Source: a virus
Reading direction: 5' to 3' (one strand)
Length of the DNA stretch: 55,109 nucleotides
Virus record (IMG/VR): IMGVR_UViG_3300027782_000109
Coordinates: 1-55,109 of that record
The notes under the pieces are model-generated. The model worked only from the letters and a program-made list of their open reading frames with translations. It was not told the DNA's origin and did not search any database. Positions 7,475 through 16,078 of this stretch are shown here, piece by piece. Position 1 is the stretch's first letter. The number at the start of each line of letters is the position of its first letter. Position numbers and translations under genes: made by a program.

Positions 7475-8101
7475 ATGGACAGAGAAATACTTGAAGAAAA
7501 GGTTTACTATTACACAAACGTAATCGAAGACCCAAAGAAACTTGTTGAGGCAATTGAAAATGATAACAAAGATCCTTGGGGCGAATGGATGGCGTGTAGT
7601 GGTCAAGAGTATATCTATGGAACAGATAAGAATATTGCTTTAACTCCAGATGCTGACGAAAAAGACAAGTATATTTATGATACTTTGCAAAAAGCATTTG
7701 ATGACGTAGCAAGAGATTATGCTGCTGCTCACGGAATCACAGATGAGCCAAAACTATTTCCACAGTATCCAATTAAAAAATATAAAGCAGGAACGTTTAT
7801 GGGCGCACATTTTGATCAGCAAGAGGGAGACGAAAGACTTAAAGTTTCTTTCGTAATGTATCTTAACGATGATTATGAAGGTGGAGAAATTTCTTTTACA
7901 ATCAGAGATCCAAAGGGTCCTATTCAAGGTCCAACTCCAGATTCAGATTTTTCCAATGCAGATAAATCAGCCTATCAGTTTGCAGTTAAGCCAAAAGCAG
8001 GAAGTATTATTGTATTTCCTCCATCACCACCTTACCACCACACAGCACACTTAGTCAAGAGTGGTGAAAAGATTATGGTTCCGCAACACTGGATTCACTA
8101 A
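7475..8101 (+). CDS. 2-oxoglutarate/Fe(II) oxygenase, prolyl-4-hydroxylase type (copy 7)
   Basis: This gene encodes 208 residues. H112-F-D114 and H189 make up the triad, K199 in SGEK is the expected 2-oxoglutarate ligand, and YLNDDYEGGEISF lies at 129-141. A loop of about 30 residues rich in Pro, Asp and Ser (about 143-170) is inserted between core strands and could shape substrate choice. The ribosome site AAGGAGAT is the strongest in the island. It is the last of the seven, and a perfect hairpin with a T run begins at its stop codon. Confidence 0.9.
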   Translation: MDREILEEKVYYYTNVIEDPKKLVEAIENDNKDPWGEWMACSGQEYIYGTDKNIALTPDADEKDKYIYDTLQKAFDDVARDYAAAHGITDEPKLFPQYPIKKYKAGTFMGAHFDQQEGDERLKVSFVMYLNDDYEGGEISFTIRDPKGPIQGPTPDSDFSNADKSAYQFAVKPKAGSIIVFPPSPPYHHTAHLVKSGEKIMVPQHWIH

Positions 8102-8123
8102 TTCTGTTATTGAATTAGTTTTT
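8098..8123 (+). terminator. Factor-independent terminator after the oxygenase island
   Basis: CTAATTC at 8098-8104 and GAATTAG at 8112-8118 form a perfect 7-base-pair stem with a 7-base loop, followed at once by TTTTT. The stem is AT-rich and therefore weak, but its position at the stop codon and the T run fit a terminator. Confidence 0.6.
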
Positions 8124-8150
8124 AAATAACTATCAACAATACATTTAGGT

Positions 8151-8175
8151 AGAGTTTTACTTTTCATAAAACTCT
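8151..8175 (+). promoter_or_regulatory. Operator-like perfect palindrome upstream of nrdJ
   Basis: AGAGTTTTA (8151-8159) and TAAAACTCT (8167-8175) are exact reverse complements separated by 7 bases. The right arm touches the TG of the extended -10 box at 8175, so the palindrome covers the -35 region of the nrdJ promoter. This is where a dimeric repressor would bind. An attenuator hairpin is less likely, because the palindrome lies upstream of the expected transcription start. Confidence 0.5.
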
Positions 8176-8183
8176 GCTATACT
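8175..8183 (+). promoter_or_regulatory. Extended -10 promoter for nrdJ (TGCTATACT)
   Basis: TG-C-TATACT occupies 8175-8183. The start of transcription would be near 8190, giving a leader of about 25 bases with AAAGGACG as ribosome site before ATG 8217. A palindrome lies immediately upstream. Confidence 0.6.
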
Positions 8184-8216
8184 TAAGACTATTCCGTTTT
8201 TGAAAGGACGATACAC

Positions 8217-10250
8217 ATGTCAGATTTTTTTAGTTTTAGACTTCCAGAAGATTTTATAGATAAATATGTTTCTGCTCCAAGCCCTTTTGGGTTTAAGGAT
8301 GCAGCAGAAAACTCTTTAGGAGAGATTACATTTATCCGTACTTATTCTCGCATGAAGGATAATGGAACTAAGGAAAGATGGCATGAAGTTTGTCGTCGAG
8401 TAATCGAGGGTATGTACTCAGTACAAAAGAATCATGCTAAAGAAAATCGTTTACCATGGAATGATTACAAGGCTCAGAAGTCTGCACAAGAAGCATTCCA
8501 AAGAATGTTTGAATTAAAGTGGACACCGCCAGGACGAGGCATGTGGGCTTTTGGAACTCCTATGGTAATGGAGAAAAAGAATTCAGCAGCACTACAGAAT
8601 TGTGCAATGGTATCTACAAAGGACCTTGACAAGAATGATCCAGGAGCCTTATTTGCTTGGGTTATGGACGCTCTTATGCTTGGAATTGGTGTAGGGTTTG
8701 ATACAGTAGGACAGGATAAGCATTTCTCAATCTATTCCCCAACAGAGCCTGAACAGGTGTTCGAAATTCCAGACACTCGTGAAGGATGGGTAGAGTCGGT
8801 TAGACTTCTCATTAACTCTTACCTAAGAGCAAATCAAAGTATTCAGAAATTTAACTACGATCTAATTAGACCTCTTGGAGCGCCCATAAAGGGCTTTGGA
8901 GGCGTTGCATCAGGACCTGCACCTCTTATCAAGTTGCACGACTATATAGACCGTGTAATAGGCTCCAGGGTAGGTGAAACACTAGACTCTCGTGCTATCG
9001 TAGACCTAGTAAACCTTATTGGTACCTGTGTGGTATCAGGCAATGTCCGTCGATCAGCAACTCTCGCTTTGGGTAATGCGGGAGATGAAACATTCATGAA
9101 CCTAAAAAACTCAGAGTTATTCCCAGAGCGTAACTCATTTAATCCAGATAATCCAGGATGGGCTTGGATGTCTAATAATTCTATTTCAGCAGAAGTAGGA
9201 ACAAAGTACGAAGACTATGTGGATTTAGTTACAGAAAATGGAGAGCCAGGTTTTATCTGGCTTGACGTTGCTCGTAATTATGGCAGACTAAAGGATGCGC
9301 CAGATGGAAAAGACTATCGTGTGATGGGCTTTAATCCCTGTGCGGAGCAGCCATTGGAGTCATACGAATTATGTACACTTGTAGAAGTACATTTGAATCG
9401 TCATGAATCTAAGGAGGACTTCCTGCGTACCCTGAAGTTTGCATATCTTTATGGAAAGACTGTAACACTTGTTCCAACACACTGGCCACAAACAAACGGT
9501 ATCATGCAGCGCAACCGTCGTATTGGTACATCACTTACTGGTATTGCATCATTTGCAGACCAAAAGGGTTTGCCAGTTGTTCGTGAATGGATGGACGAAG
9601 GATACAACAAGATTCGTCACTATGATCACCAGTATTCAGAATGGCTATGTGTCCGTGAATCAATTCGTGTAACAACAGTTAAGCCATCAGGATCAGTTTC
9701 AATTCTTTCTGGTGCAACTCCTGGAGTTCACTGGGGTCCTGGAGGAAACTTCTTCCTTCGTGCTGTTCGATTTGGAACTACAGATCCAATGATCCATTTG
9801 TTTAAAGCAGCAGGGTACACAATTGAAGACGATGTTGTATCAGCAAATACATCAGTAGTTTACTTCCCAATCAAGTCAGGTCATCCAAGATCTGAAAAGG
9901 ATGTAACATTATTTGAAAAGATTGCTCTTGCTGCAACTGCTCAGAAGTACTGGTCTGACAATGGTGTTTCTGTAACATTGTCATTTGATAAGGAAACAGA
10001 ATCAAAGCATATTGTTCCAGCACTCAATATGTACGAGGGGCAACTAAAGGCCGTTTCATTCCTTCCAATGGGAAATACGGTTTATCCACAGCAACCTTAT
10101 ACTCAGATTACTGAAGAGCAATATGAGTCATATATTGGTAAGTTAAAGCACATTAATTTTGCTGCAATTTACGACGGTGTAGATAATCTTGAGGCTCAAG
10201 GTGAATCATACTGTACAACAGATTACTGTGAAATTAAAATAAACAAGTAG
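8217..10250 (+). CDS. nrdJ: Adenosylcobalamin-dependent ribonucleoside-triphosphate reductase (class II)
   Basis: This gene encodes 677 residues, in the size range of monomeric class II reductases. It reduces ribonucleotides to deoxyribonucleotides by a cobalamin-derived thiyl radical, supplying DNA precursors without O2. Cysteines match those of the Lactobacillus enzyme in spacing: C129 in LQNCAM, C375 and E377 in NPCAEQ, C386 eleven residues later, and a C-terminal pair C666/C671 for reduction by thioredoxin. SGNVRRSA is also typical. The gene stands alone between a terminator and a new promoter, so it is likely regulated separately, possibly through the palindrome upstream. The cofactor must come from the host. 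No frameshift or intein is seen. Confidence 0.95.
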   Translation: MSDFFSFRLPEDFIDKYVSAPSPFGFKDAAENSLGEITFIRTYSRMKDNGTKERWHEVCRRVIEGMYSVQKNHAKENRLPWNDYKAQKSAQEAFQRMFELKWTPPGRGMWAFGTPMVMEKKNSAALQNCAMVSTKDLDKNDPGALFAWVMDALMLGIGVGFDTVGQDKHFSIYSPTEPEQVFEIPDTREGWVESVRLLINSYLRANQSIQKFNYDLIRPLGAPIKGFGGVASGPAPLIKLHDYIDRVIGSRVGETLDSRAIVDLVNLIGTCVVSGNVRRSATLALGNAGDETFMNLKNSELFPERNSFNPDNPGWAWMSNNSISAEVGTKYEDYVDLVTENGEPGFIWLDVARNYGRLKDAPDGKDYRVMGFNPCAEQPLESYELCTLVEVHLNRHESKEDFLRTLKFAYLYGKTVTLVPTHWPQTNGIMQRNRRIGTSLTGIASFADQKGLPVVREWMDEGYNKIRHYDHQYSEWLCVRESIRVTTVKPSGSVSILSGATPGVHWGPGGNFFLRAVRFGTTDPMIHLFKAAGYTIEDDVVSANTSVVYFPIKSGHPRSEKDVTLFEKIALAATAQKYWSDNGVSVTLSFDKETESKHIVPALNMYEGQLKAVSFLPMGNTVYPQQPYTQITEEQYESYIGKLKHINFAAIYDGVDNLEAQGESYCTTDYCEIKINK

Positions 10251-10257
10251 TCTTCTG

Positions 10258-10266
10258 TGGTAAAAT
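10258..10266 (+). promoter_or_regulatory. Extended -10 promoter (TGGTAAAAT)
   Basis: TG-G-TAAAAT lies at 10258-10266, nine bases upstream of ATG 10276, with no Shine-Dalgarno sequence between. The mRNA would have a leader of only a few bases or none. Confidence 0.55.
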
Positions 10267-10275
10267 AGACCTATA

Positions 10276-13200
10276 ATGTCTACTCCATCAAACCTATATG
10301 CAGAAAAGGTGTTTGCCGAACACCCAACTGGCCTCTGGGCATTAGACGATAACGCAGACTATATTTCTTTAATTTCAGAACCTAAAAGAGTTCTTTCTGA
10401 TGCCACAAAGTGGGACGTAGTTGGCGGAACAGTTGCTGACTATCCAGAGTCTATAGGGGAGCCATTTCTTGGCAGTTATGTTGGACGAATTACTGCAAAT
10501 CAAACAACCAGTAAAACCGCATCAGTAACTTTGACAAGCAAAGATATTTTTAATATAAAAGATTTTAATGAATATCTTAGGACATTTTCTGTAGGAGCAT
10601 ATTTTTATTCAGAGACTGCATATGTTTCTGGGTTTGAAATTGGATATCAATATACAGATCAAACTAGCAATCAGGTTATAACTCATCTTAAGAACTTCGA
10701 TACAGTTATAAATAGCAACTGGGTTTTTATATCAGAAACTTTTGATGCTCCTCCAGATGATACAGCAATTAGACTTATACTTAAGATGAACTATGTGGGA
10801 GCCCCCGATTCAGAAAATGTTTTTAGAATAAATGGACTAACTTTAGGTCAGTGGTCAGAAGAGTTTGCATCAACATCTTTAGGAACAACACCAATAGACA
10901 TTCCATCAACAATTTCAATACAGCCACAAAAAGGACTTATTGCAAGATGTTACGGTCTTCAAGAGTTAAATGGTTATTATCTTATATCTGACAATATGTT
11001 AAAGGCAAAGAATGCTGGCATGCCTATTGTTTATGGAACTCCAGGGCACACAACTTTATACCCCAATAACAATCTTCCATCCCTTATCGTTCCTGGAGTT
11101 GGTATGCTAAATGAGGCTGGACAGTTTAAGCAATATACCCTTGAAACCTGGATAAGAATAAACTCCTATACAAATGAAACTAAAAGAATTATTGGACCAA
11201 TTGGATCAAACGACGGTATATATGTAGATGGGCCATCAATAGGTTTAAAGGTTAATAACCAATACAAAACAAACTATATTGGAGAATGGACAAGGCCAAT
11301 GCTTATCCATTTAAAGGTTAGTAAAGACGCTGCCTCTTTATTGATTAATGGTGAAGAAGTAATCTCTATTGCATATTCACAAGACTTGGCAGTGCTTCCA
11401 AGCGAGTTAGATTCTAATGGAAAGAATCAAGACTGGATAGGTTTCTACGCATACGATGATGTTTCTCCAATAGATATAGACTGCGTTGGCATTTATCCAT
11501 ACCTAGTTGCAAGTGCTGTTGCAAAAAGAAGGTTTGTTTTTGGCCAAGGTGTTGAAATACCAGAAAATATTAATACATCGTATAGCGGAACTTCTATTGC
11601 AATTGATTATTCTTTTGCAGACTATACTGCAAACTACTCATACCCAGATATGGGCAATTGGAATCAAGGGTTTAGTGATAACATTACAACTGCAAATAGA
11701 GCAATTTCCGTAATTAATCATCCGCTTCCAAAGATTGTTTTATCATCAAAAACAGAAAAACAGTTATTTGAAGATAATAAAATTGCTAACGATACGGCAA
11801 ACATAAACAGTTTCTTCTACGATGAAAAAGATTATTTTTCTTTTAAACCAAATGATACTTGGAATAGCACTAGCGGACATCTTTTCTTTGAAAATTTTGA
11901 CTTTTTACAAACCTCAATTTCTGCATTCTATGGATGTTTCCAGTTAAAAGGAAATGTAACAGACTCTCAAACACTTTTTAAGATTGAAAAAGAAAGCACA
12001 TCAAACTCTTTTGTTATACAGGTAAAGAATAACACTCTAGAATACATAATCAATACGAATGGTAATTCAGAAACCCTGTACTCTTCTCAAGTTTTGGAGG
12101 CAAATGACTTTTTTGAGGTTGGCATTAATATTCCAAGATTTGTAGAATTGTTTGGAAATCCAGTAGCAGAGTTCTTTGGATCTTTAGCAGACTTAAGGCT
12201 CTACGTTGCAGGAGAAAAAGACAACACAAAATCATTTACTGGCAAAATATATAATATTGGATTTGCAACAAAGTATAATTTTCAAAAAATAAAAACCTTG
12301 TTTAACTCGGTTGGTGTTCCAAGGCTTCACGAAGACATATTTTTTGTATATCAAAAAAATCAAATCATAGATATAGACGGAGGATATGATACTGTATCAC
12401 AACCTCCTTACGGTGGTCTAACTGACCTAGTTCCTGGAGCACTTTCTGGTGGAGGAGTTATACCTTTAGAAGAGGATTATTTGTTTGAGCACACAGCCAG
12501 TTATACTTTGGCCCCAGATATTTTATTTGAAACATATAGTCTTGCAATAGCAGCCAATGGATATTGGGAAGACAATCTTCCACTCACATATTTTGCAGAG
12601 TCTGTTTTTGATAAACGAGGAGACCAGTATTTTGATCTTGATTTTATACAGTTTAACGTAAACTATCCAATACCATCAAAAACTCTTGCCATAGAAACAA
12701 CTCCAGTTGATTGGACATATTCAGATCTTGCAACTGAATATGGTGTGCCAATTCAAAGAACTTACGAGTCATTAGATAATTATTTATTTACAGGGTATAA
12801 CGATTATGAAGATTTAAAAAATAAAATAGCAAAAGACTATAAGTATGATACAGATGGAGCATTAGCAAAAACTTATGTTACTTTTCAATACACAGAACTT
12901 GGAGCAAATGCGGTAACAGACTATTTTGTTAAAATAGAAAGACCATCAAGAAATGGAGTTTTGATTCCAGGAACCGATTGGATGACAACCAAATATGAAG
13001 TAGTAGATAATATGATTATCTATCCACCATCAGGAGTTGACTTTAATGATCTATCAATTGTTACACACATAGATGTAAATGTAAAAAACTCTTTAGTCAA
13101 TAACGTAAGCATTAAGAAATTATCTTATGCCTCTCAAGCATTAAATGAATCTGATGCAAGTCCAATAGGAACAACATTTGGAACTCCTATTTATCCATAT

Positions 13201-14025
13201 ACAAAAACTGGAATTTATTATAATTTTAAAAAGAACAATCCTTTTTCAATTTATACGGGATCATCACCATATCTATATTTAACAAAAACAAGTGGAGTAC
13301 AACTAAAAGGAACATATGATCCGCTAGTAAATAGAGGACTTATGATTCCAATTAATACAAGCAGAGCAGATGGATTTAAAGTAATTGCTTTGCAACTTGC
13401 TGTTAGGTTTGATGGTGAGTATTTCCCATATGCTCCAACAGAAATATTTGAGATAGAAAGCAGGGGATCATATATAAAGTTCTACATGGTTGCTTGCGAT
13501 CCAAGTGGAAGAAGAGCAAAGATCTATGCAATAGATACAAAAACTGGATTAGTTCAAAATGGAATTGGTTTTTATTGGAACGGCAAGATAGTAAAAGAGC
13601 CAGTTGTATCTTTGCAAGACTGGGGATTCTTGGGGATCAGTTTTGCAAGCAGTTTAGATTTTTCATATTTTGAGGGAGCCATAAGACTGACTGGCCCACT
13701 GCTATTTAATAATATATCTTTCTACCAGTCAACTAACCTACAAGAAGTACAAAGAGTAGCAGAAAGACCATGGTTTAGAGTTAAGGTACTAAATGGTTTA
13801 GACTTAGACTGGAAGTTCTGGGATACTGGTTCGTTTAACTGGAATAAGGTACTGGTTTTATCAGAAACAAGTTATTATGGTGTAAACCCTTCTGAAGTTT
13901 ATAAGAGTTATACGGGAACAAACAAGATAATAGTCGATACCGATAAGGTTTTGCGTCTAGGTAATTACAAATATACCGCCTATTCGGATGTAAATTGGAA
14001 CCAGGTCGTAGTAGATCCAGTATGA
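10276..14025 (+). CDS. Large LamG/concanavalin-like virion protein, putative tail or receptor-binding protein
   Basis: This gene encodes 1249 residues. Residues of about 284-380 (YTLETWIRI, then GLKVNNQY, SLLINGEEV) match the beta-sandwich LamG or concanavalin A-like lectin fold, which binds carbohydrate or protein surfaces. Two further regions of similar beta-rich composition are seen near 540-670 and 1040-1180, so several lectin-like domains are likely. There is no signal peptide or membrane segment. Being large, beta-rich and Thr/Asn-rich, it resembles actinophage minor tail or adhesion proteins, yet it is placed between nrdJ and the portal gene, away from the other tail genes. It has its own near-leaderless promoter. 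The exact virion position is not established. Confidence 0.7.
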   Translation: MSTPSNLYAEKVFAEHPTGLWALDDNADYISLISEPKRVLSDATKWDVVGGTVADYPESIGEPFLGSYVGRITANQTTSKTASVTLTSKDIFNIKDFNEYLRTFSVGAYFYSETAYVSGFEIGYQYTDQTSNQVITHLKNFDTVINSNWVFISETFDAPPDDTAIRLILKMNYVGAPDSENVFRINGLTLGQWSEEFASTSLGTTPIDIPSTISIQPQKGLIARCYGLQELNGYYLISDNMLKAKNAGMPIVYGTPGHTTLYPNNNLPSLIVPGVGMLNEAGQFKQYTLETWIRINSYTNETKRIIGPIGSNDGIYVDGPSIGLKVNNQYKTNYIGEWTRPMLIHLKVSKDAASLLINGEEVISIAYSQDLAVLPSELDSNGKNQDWIGFYAYDDVSPIDIDCVGIYPYLVASAVAKRRFVFGQGVEIPENINTSYSGTSIAIDYSFADYTANYSYPDMGNWNQGFSDNITTANRAISVINHPLPKIVLSSKTEKQLFEDNKIANDTANINSFFYDEKDYFSFKPNDTWNSTSGHLFFENFDFLQTSISAFYGCFQLKGNVTDSQTLFKIEKESTSNSFVIQVKNNTLEYIINTNGNSETLYSSQVLEANDFFEVGINIPRFVELFGNPVAEFFGSLADLRLYVAGEKDNTKSFTGKIYNIGFATKYNFQKIKTLFNSVGVPRLHEDIFFVYQKNQIIDIDGGYDTVSQPPYGGLTDLVPGALSGGGVIPLEEDYLFEHTASYTLAPDILFETYSLAIAANGYWEDNLPLTYFAESVFDKRGDQYFDLDFIQFNVNYPIPSKTLAIETTPVDWTYSDLATEYGVPIQRTYESLDNYLFTGYNDYEDLKNKIAKDYKYDTDGALAKTYVTFQYTELGANAVTDYFVKIERPSRNGVLIPGTDWMTTKYEVVDNMIIYPPSGVDFNDLSIVTHIDVNVKNSLVNNVSIKKLSYASQALNESDASPIGTTFGTPIYPYTKTGIYYNFKKNNPFSIYTGSSPYLYLTKTSGVQLKGTYDPLVNRGLMIPINTSRADGFKVIALQLAVRFDGEYFPYAPTEIFEIESRGSYIKFYMVACDPSGRRAKIYAIDTKTGLVQNGIGFYWNGKIVKEPVVSLQDWGFLGISFASSLDFSYFEGAIRLTGPLLFNNISFYQSTNLQEVQRVAERPWFRVKVLNGLDLDWKFWDTGSFNWNKVLVLSETSYYGVNPSEVYKSYTGTNKIIVDTDKVLRLGNYKYTAYSDVNWNQVVVDPV

Positions 14026-14027
14026 TA

Positions 14028-14036
14028 TGGTATACT
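14028..14036 (+). promoter_or_regulatory. Extended -10 promoter for a leaderless gene (TGGTATACT)
   Basis: TG-G-TATACT spans 14028-14036. ATG 14038 is too close to be transcribed fully from this element, while ATG 14044 lies seven bases after the hexamer, at the expected transcription start. This decides the start of the next gene. Confidence 0.6.
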
Positions 14037-14043
14037 TATGGTT

Positions 14044-14430
14044 ATGGATTCTTTAATAAACCCAAAAACTGGTGAACCAATTGTAAAAAACGTTAAACGT
14101 CAGGTCATTGAAAAGAACTATGACTGGGGTCTTTATGTCTACAAGAAGGCAAATGGGAAATGGTTTACAGATGGAAATGGATCTGTGCTTAATATTCCTT
14201 CAGATAAGAACGACATCTCTAGAATGGCAGAACTAAAAAAGACTGCTATGCATTATGGAGATCCAGGAGACGGCACTTGTGTATTTGTTCCAGGACTAAC
14301 AAGAGTTTCTGAAGAAGAATACTCTGAGCAGGTTGATCGTATGAAGGCTGGACTTATTCCTTCTTTAAATGACCTTGGAGCAGTTCAAGCAGCAAAAGAT
14401 ACTATCGCTAAGTATGGAGATGAAGATTAA
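14044..14430 (+). CDS. Hypothetical protein upstream of portal
   Basis: This gene encodes 128 residues from ATG 14044; an ATG two codons earlier would fall before the predicted transcription start. The protein is soluble, with a Lys-rich N-terminal half containing NYDWGLYVYKKANGKW and a region GDPGDGTCVFVPG. I do not recognise the family. It ends two bases before the portal start, so it is probably co-transcribed with the portal gene and may be a packaging or head-assembly accessory protein, but that is inference from position. Confidence 0.6.
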   Translation: MDSLINPKTGEPIVKNVKRQVIEKNYDWGLYVYKKANGKWFTDGNGSVLNIPSDKNDISRMAELKKTAMHYGDPGDGTCVFVPGLTRVSEEEYSEQVDRMKAGLIPSLNDLGAVQAAKDTIAKYGDED

Positions 14431-14432
14431 TT

Positions 14433-16025
14433 ATGATAGAAGATGAATACGAAATCCGTGCTAGGCTTGACGATGCACCTAAAAAAGATGATACTTTTTC
14501 AAAATCAGACCCATTTAATGGTAACTGGGAAACACTAAAAACATTAGACGGTTTAGATTCAAACTTTAAAAGAAGAACAAGTAGACTTTCAACTAAGATG
14601 GTTGAACCAACAACTCAATATACAACTGCAGCACTTGCTGGAAAAAGCGGTATTGATGGAGCACAATCAAAAGAAATAAACCCAGGCCTAGTATATGTAA
14701 ACGGCTATGGAATGTTTGATGTAATCACTCCACCATGGAACCTTTACGAATTAGCAAACTACTATGACACATCATTTGCAAACCACGCAGCAATTGATGC
14801 CAAGGTAGAGAATATTGTAGGTCTTGGATATGAGTTTAAGATTTCTCAAAGAACAATGATGAGACTTGAATCATCAGAAGATAACAGCGCAACACAGAAA
14901 GCAAGAAAAAGAATTGAACGAGCAAAGATTGAAATGCGTGATTGGCTAGAATCCCTAAACGACGACGATTCATTTACAGCAACCATGGAAAAGGTTTACA
15001 CAGACCTTCAGTCTACTGGTAATGGATATTTAGAAATTGGAAGAACCACTCGTGGAGAGATTGGTTATGTTGGACATATCCCATCAACAACTATGCGTGT
15101 TCGCAGAATCAAAGATGGCTATGTTCAAATTATTGGAAACAAGATTGTTTACTTCCGTAACTTTGGAGCAAAGAACCAGAACCCACTAACCACAGACGCT
15201 AGACCAAACGAGATTATTCACTTCAAGCAGTACTCACCACTTAATACCTTTTACGGAGTGCCAGATATTATGTCGGCTATTAACTCACTTGCAGGAGATG
15301 CTCTTGCATCTCAATACAATATTGACTATTTTGCAAACAAAGCAGTTCCAAGATACGTTGTAACACTAAAGGGTGCAAAACTTTCTGGAGACGCAGAAGA
15401 TAAGATGTTTAGATTCTTACAAACAAATCTCAGAGGGCAGTCACACAGAACGCTATACATTCCATTGCCAGGGGATAGCGAAAACAATAAGGTAGAATTT
15501 AAAATGGATCCCATCGAAGACGGAATACAAGACGGCTCTTTTAAAGAGTATCGTAAACAAAACCGTGATGACATCCTGGTAGCACATCAAGTGCCACTGT
15601 CTAAACTTGGAGGTGGCGATTCTGGATCTATTGCAGCAGCACTTGCACAGGATCGCACCTTTAAGGAGCAGGTAGCAAGGCCAGCCCAAAGACAAATTGA
15701 AAAAATGATCAATAAGATTGTTCGTGAAAAGACAGATATACTTGAGTTTGTTTTCAACGAACTAACTCTTACTGATGAGATAGCACAATCTCAAATTCTT
15801 GAGAGATATGTTAAGAATCAGATCATGACTCCAAACGAAGCAAGAGTTCTTCTGGATATGCCACAGCGTGAGGGTGGAGATGAGGTCTTAGACCTTAAGC
15901 CAACTACAGCAGCAGAGGCAACAACAACAAGAGCAAGAGACTCCGAAAGAACTAATAACAACTCTGATAGCACCTCAACAGTTGCTGGAAGAGCCCCAAA
16001 GGGAGAGGGAAGAAAAACTCCTTAA
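14433..16025 (+). CDS. Portal protein
   Basis: This gene encodes 530 residues, the usual size for HK97/PBSX-type portals. The portal is a dodecameric ring at one capsid vertex through which DNA is packaged and to which the neck attaches. Supporting segments are YDTSFANHAAIDAK near 110, a STGNGYLEIGR motif followed by MRVRR and DGYVQ, the YSPLNTFYGVPD segment near 270, and a helical stem region leading to RTFKEQVARPAQ. The last 40 residues are low-complexity and polar (Thr, Ser, Asn, Arg), probably disordered. The protease gene follows after about 50 bases. Confidence 0.9.
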   Translation: MIEDEYEIRARLDDAPKKDDTFSKSDPFNGNWETLKTLDGLDSNFKRRTSRLSTKMVEPTTQYTTAALAGKSGIDGAQSKEINPGLVYVNGYGMFDVITPPWNLYELANYYDTSFANHAAIDAKVENIVGLGYEFKISQRTMMRLESSEDNSATQKARKRIERAKIEMRDWLESLNDDDSFTATMEKVYTDLQSTGNGYLEIGRTTRGEIGYVGHIPSTTMRVRRIKDGYVQIIGNKIVYFRNFGAKNQNPLTTDARPNEIIHFKQYSPLNTFYGVPDIMSAINSLAGDALASQYNIDYFANKAVPRYVVTLKGAKLSGDAEDKMFRFLQTNLRGQSHRTLYIPLPGDSENNKVEFKMDPIEDGIQDGSFKEYRKQNRDDILVAHQVPLSKLGGGDSGSIAAALAQDRTFKEQVARPAQRQIEKMINKIVREKTDILEFVFNELTLTDEIAQSQILERYVKNQIMTPNEARVLLDMPQREGGDEVLDLKPTTAAEATTTRARDSERTNNNSDSTSTVAGRAPKGEGRKTP

Positions 16026-16067
16026 TGTCTCATATGTCCACATTGTGATATATGTATAAAAAGGGCT

Positions 16068-16078
16068 TATAATATAAT
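16068..16078 (+). promoter_or_regulatory. Overlapping -10 boxes before the protease gene
   Basis: Two overlapping TATAAT hexamers lie at 16068-16073 and 16073-16078, the second running into the ATG at 16077. If the first is used, transcription starts near the GTG at 16080, the second codon, so a leaderless GTG start is possible. No TG extension is present. A poor -35 candidate, TTGTGA, lies about 19 bases upstream. Confidence 0.4.

Noticed and set aside
8151-8175. A cobalamin riboswitch upstream of nrdJ.
   Set aside because: The expected transcript leader is only about 25 bases, far too short for a B12 riboswitch. The palindrome lies upstream of the predicted transcription start.
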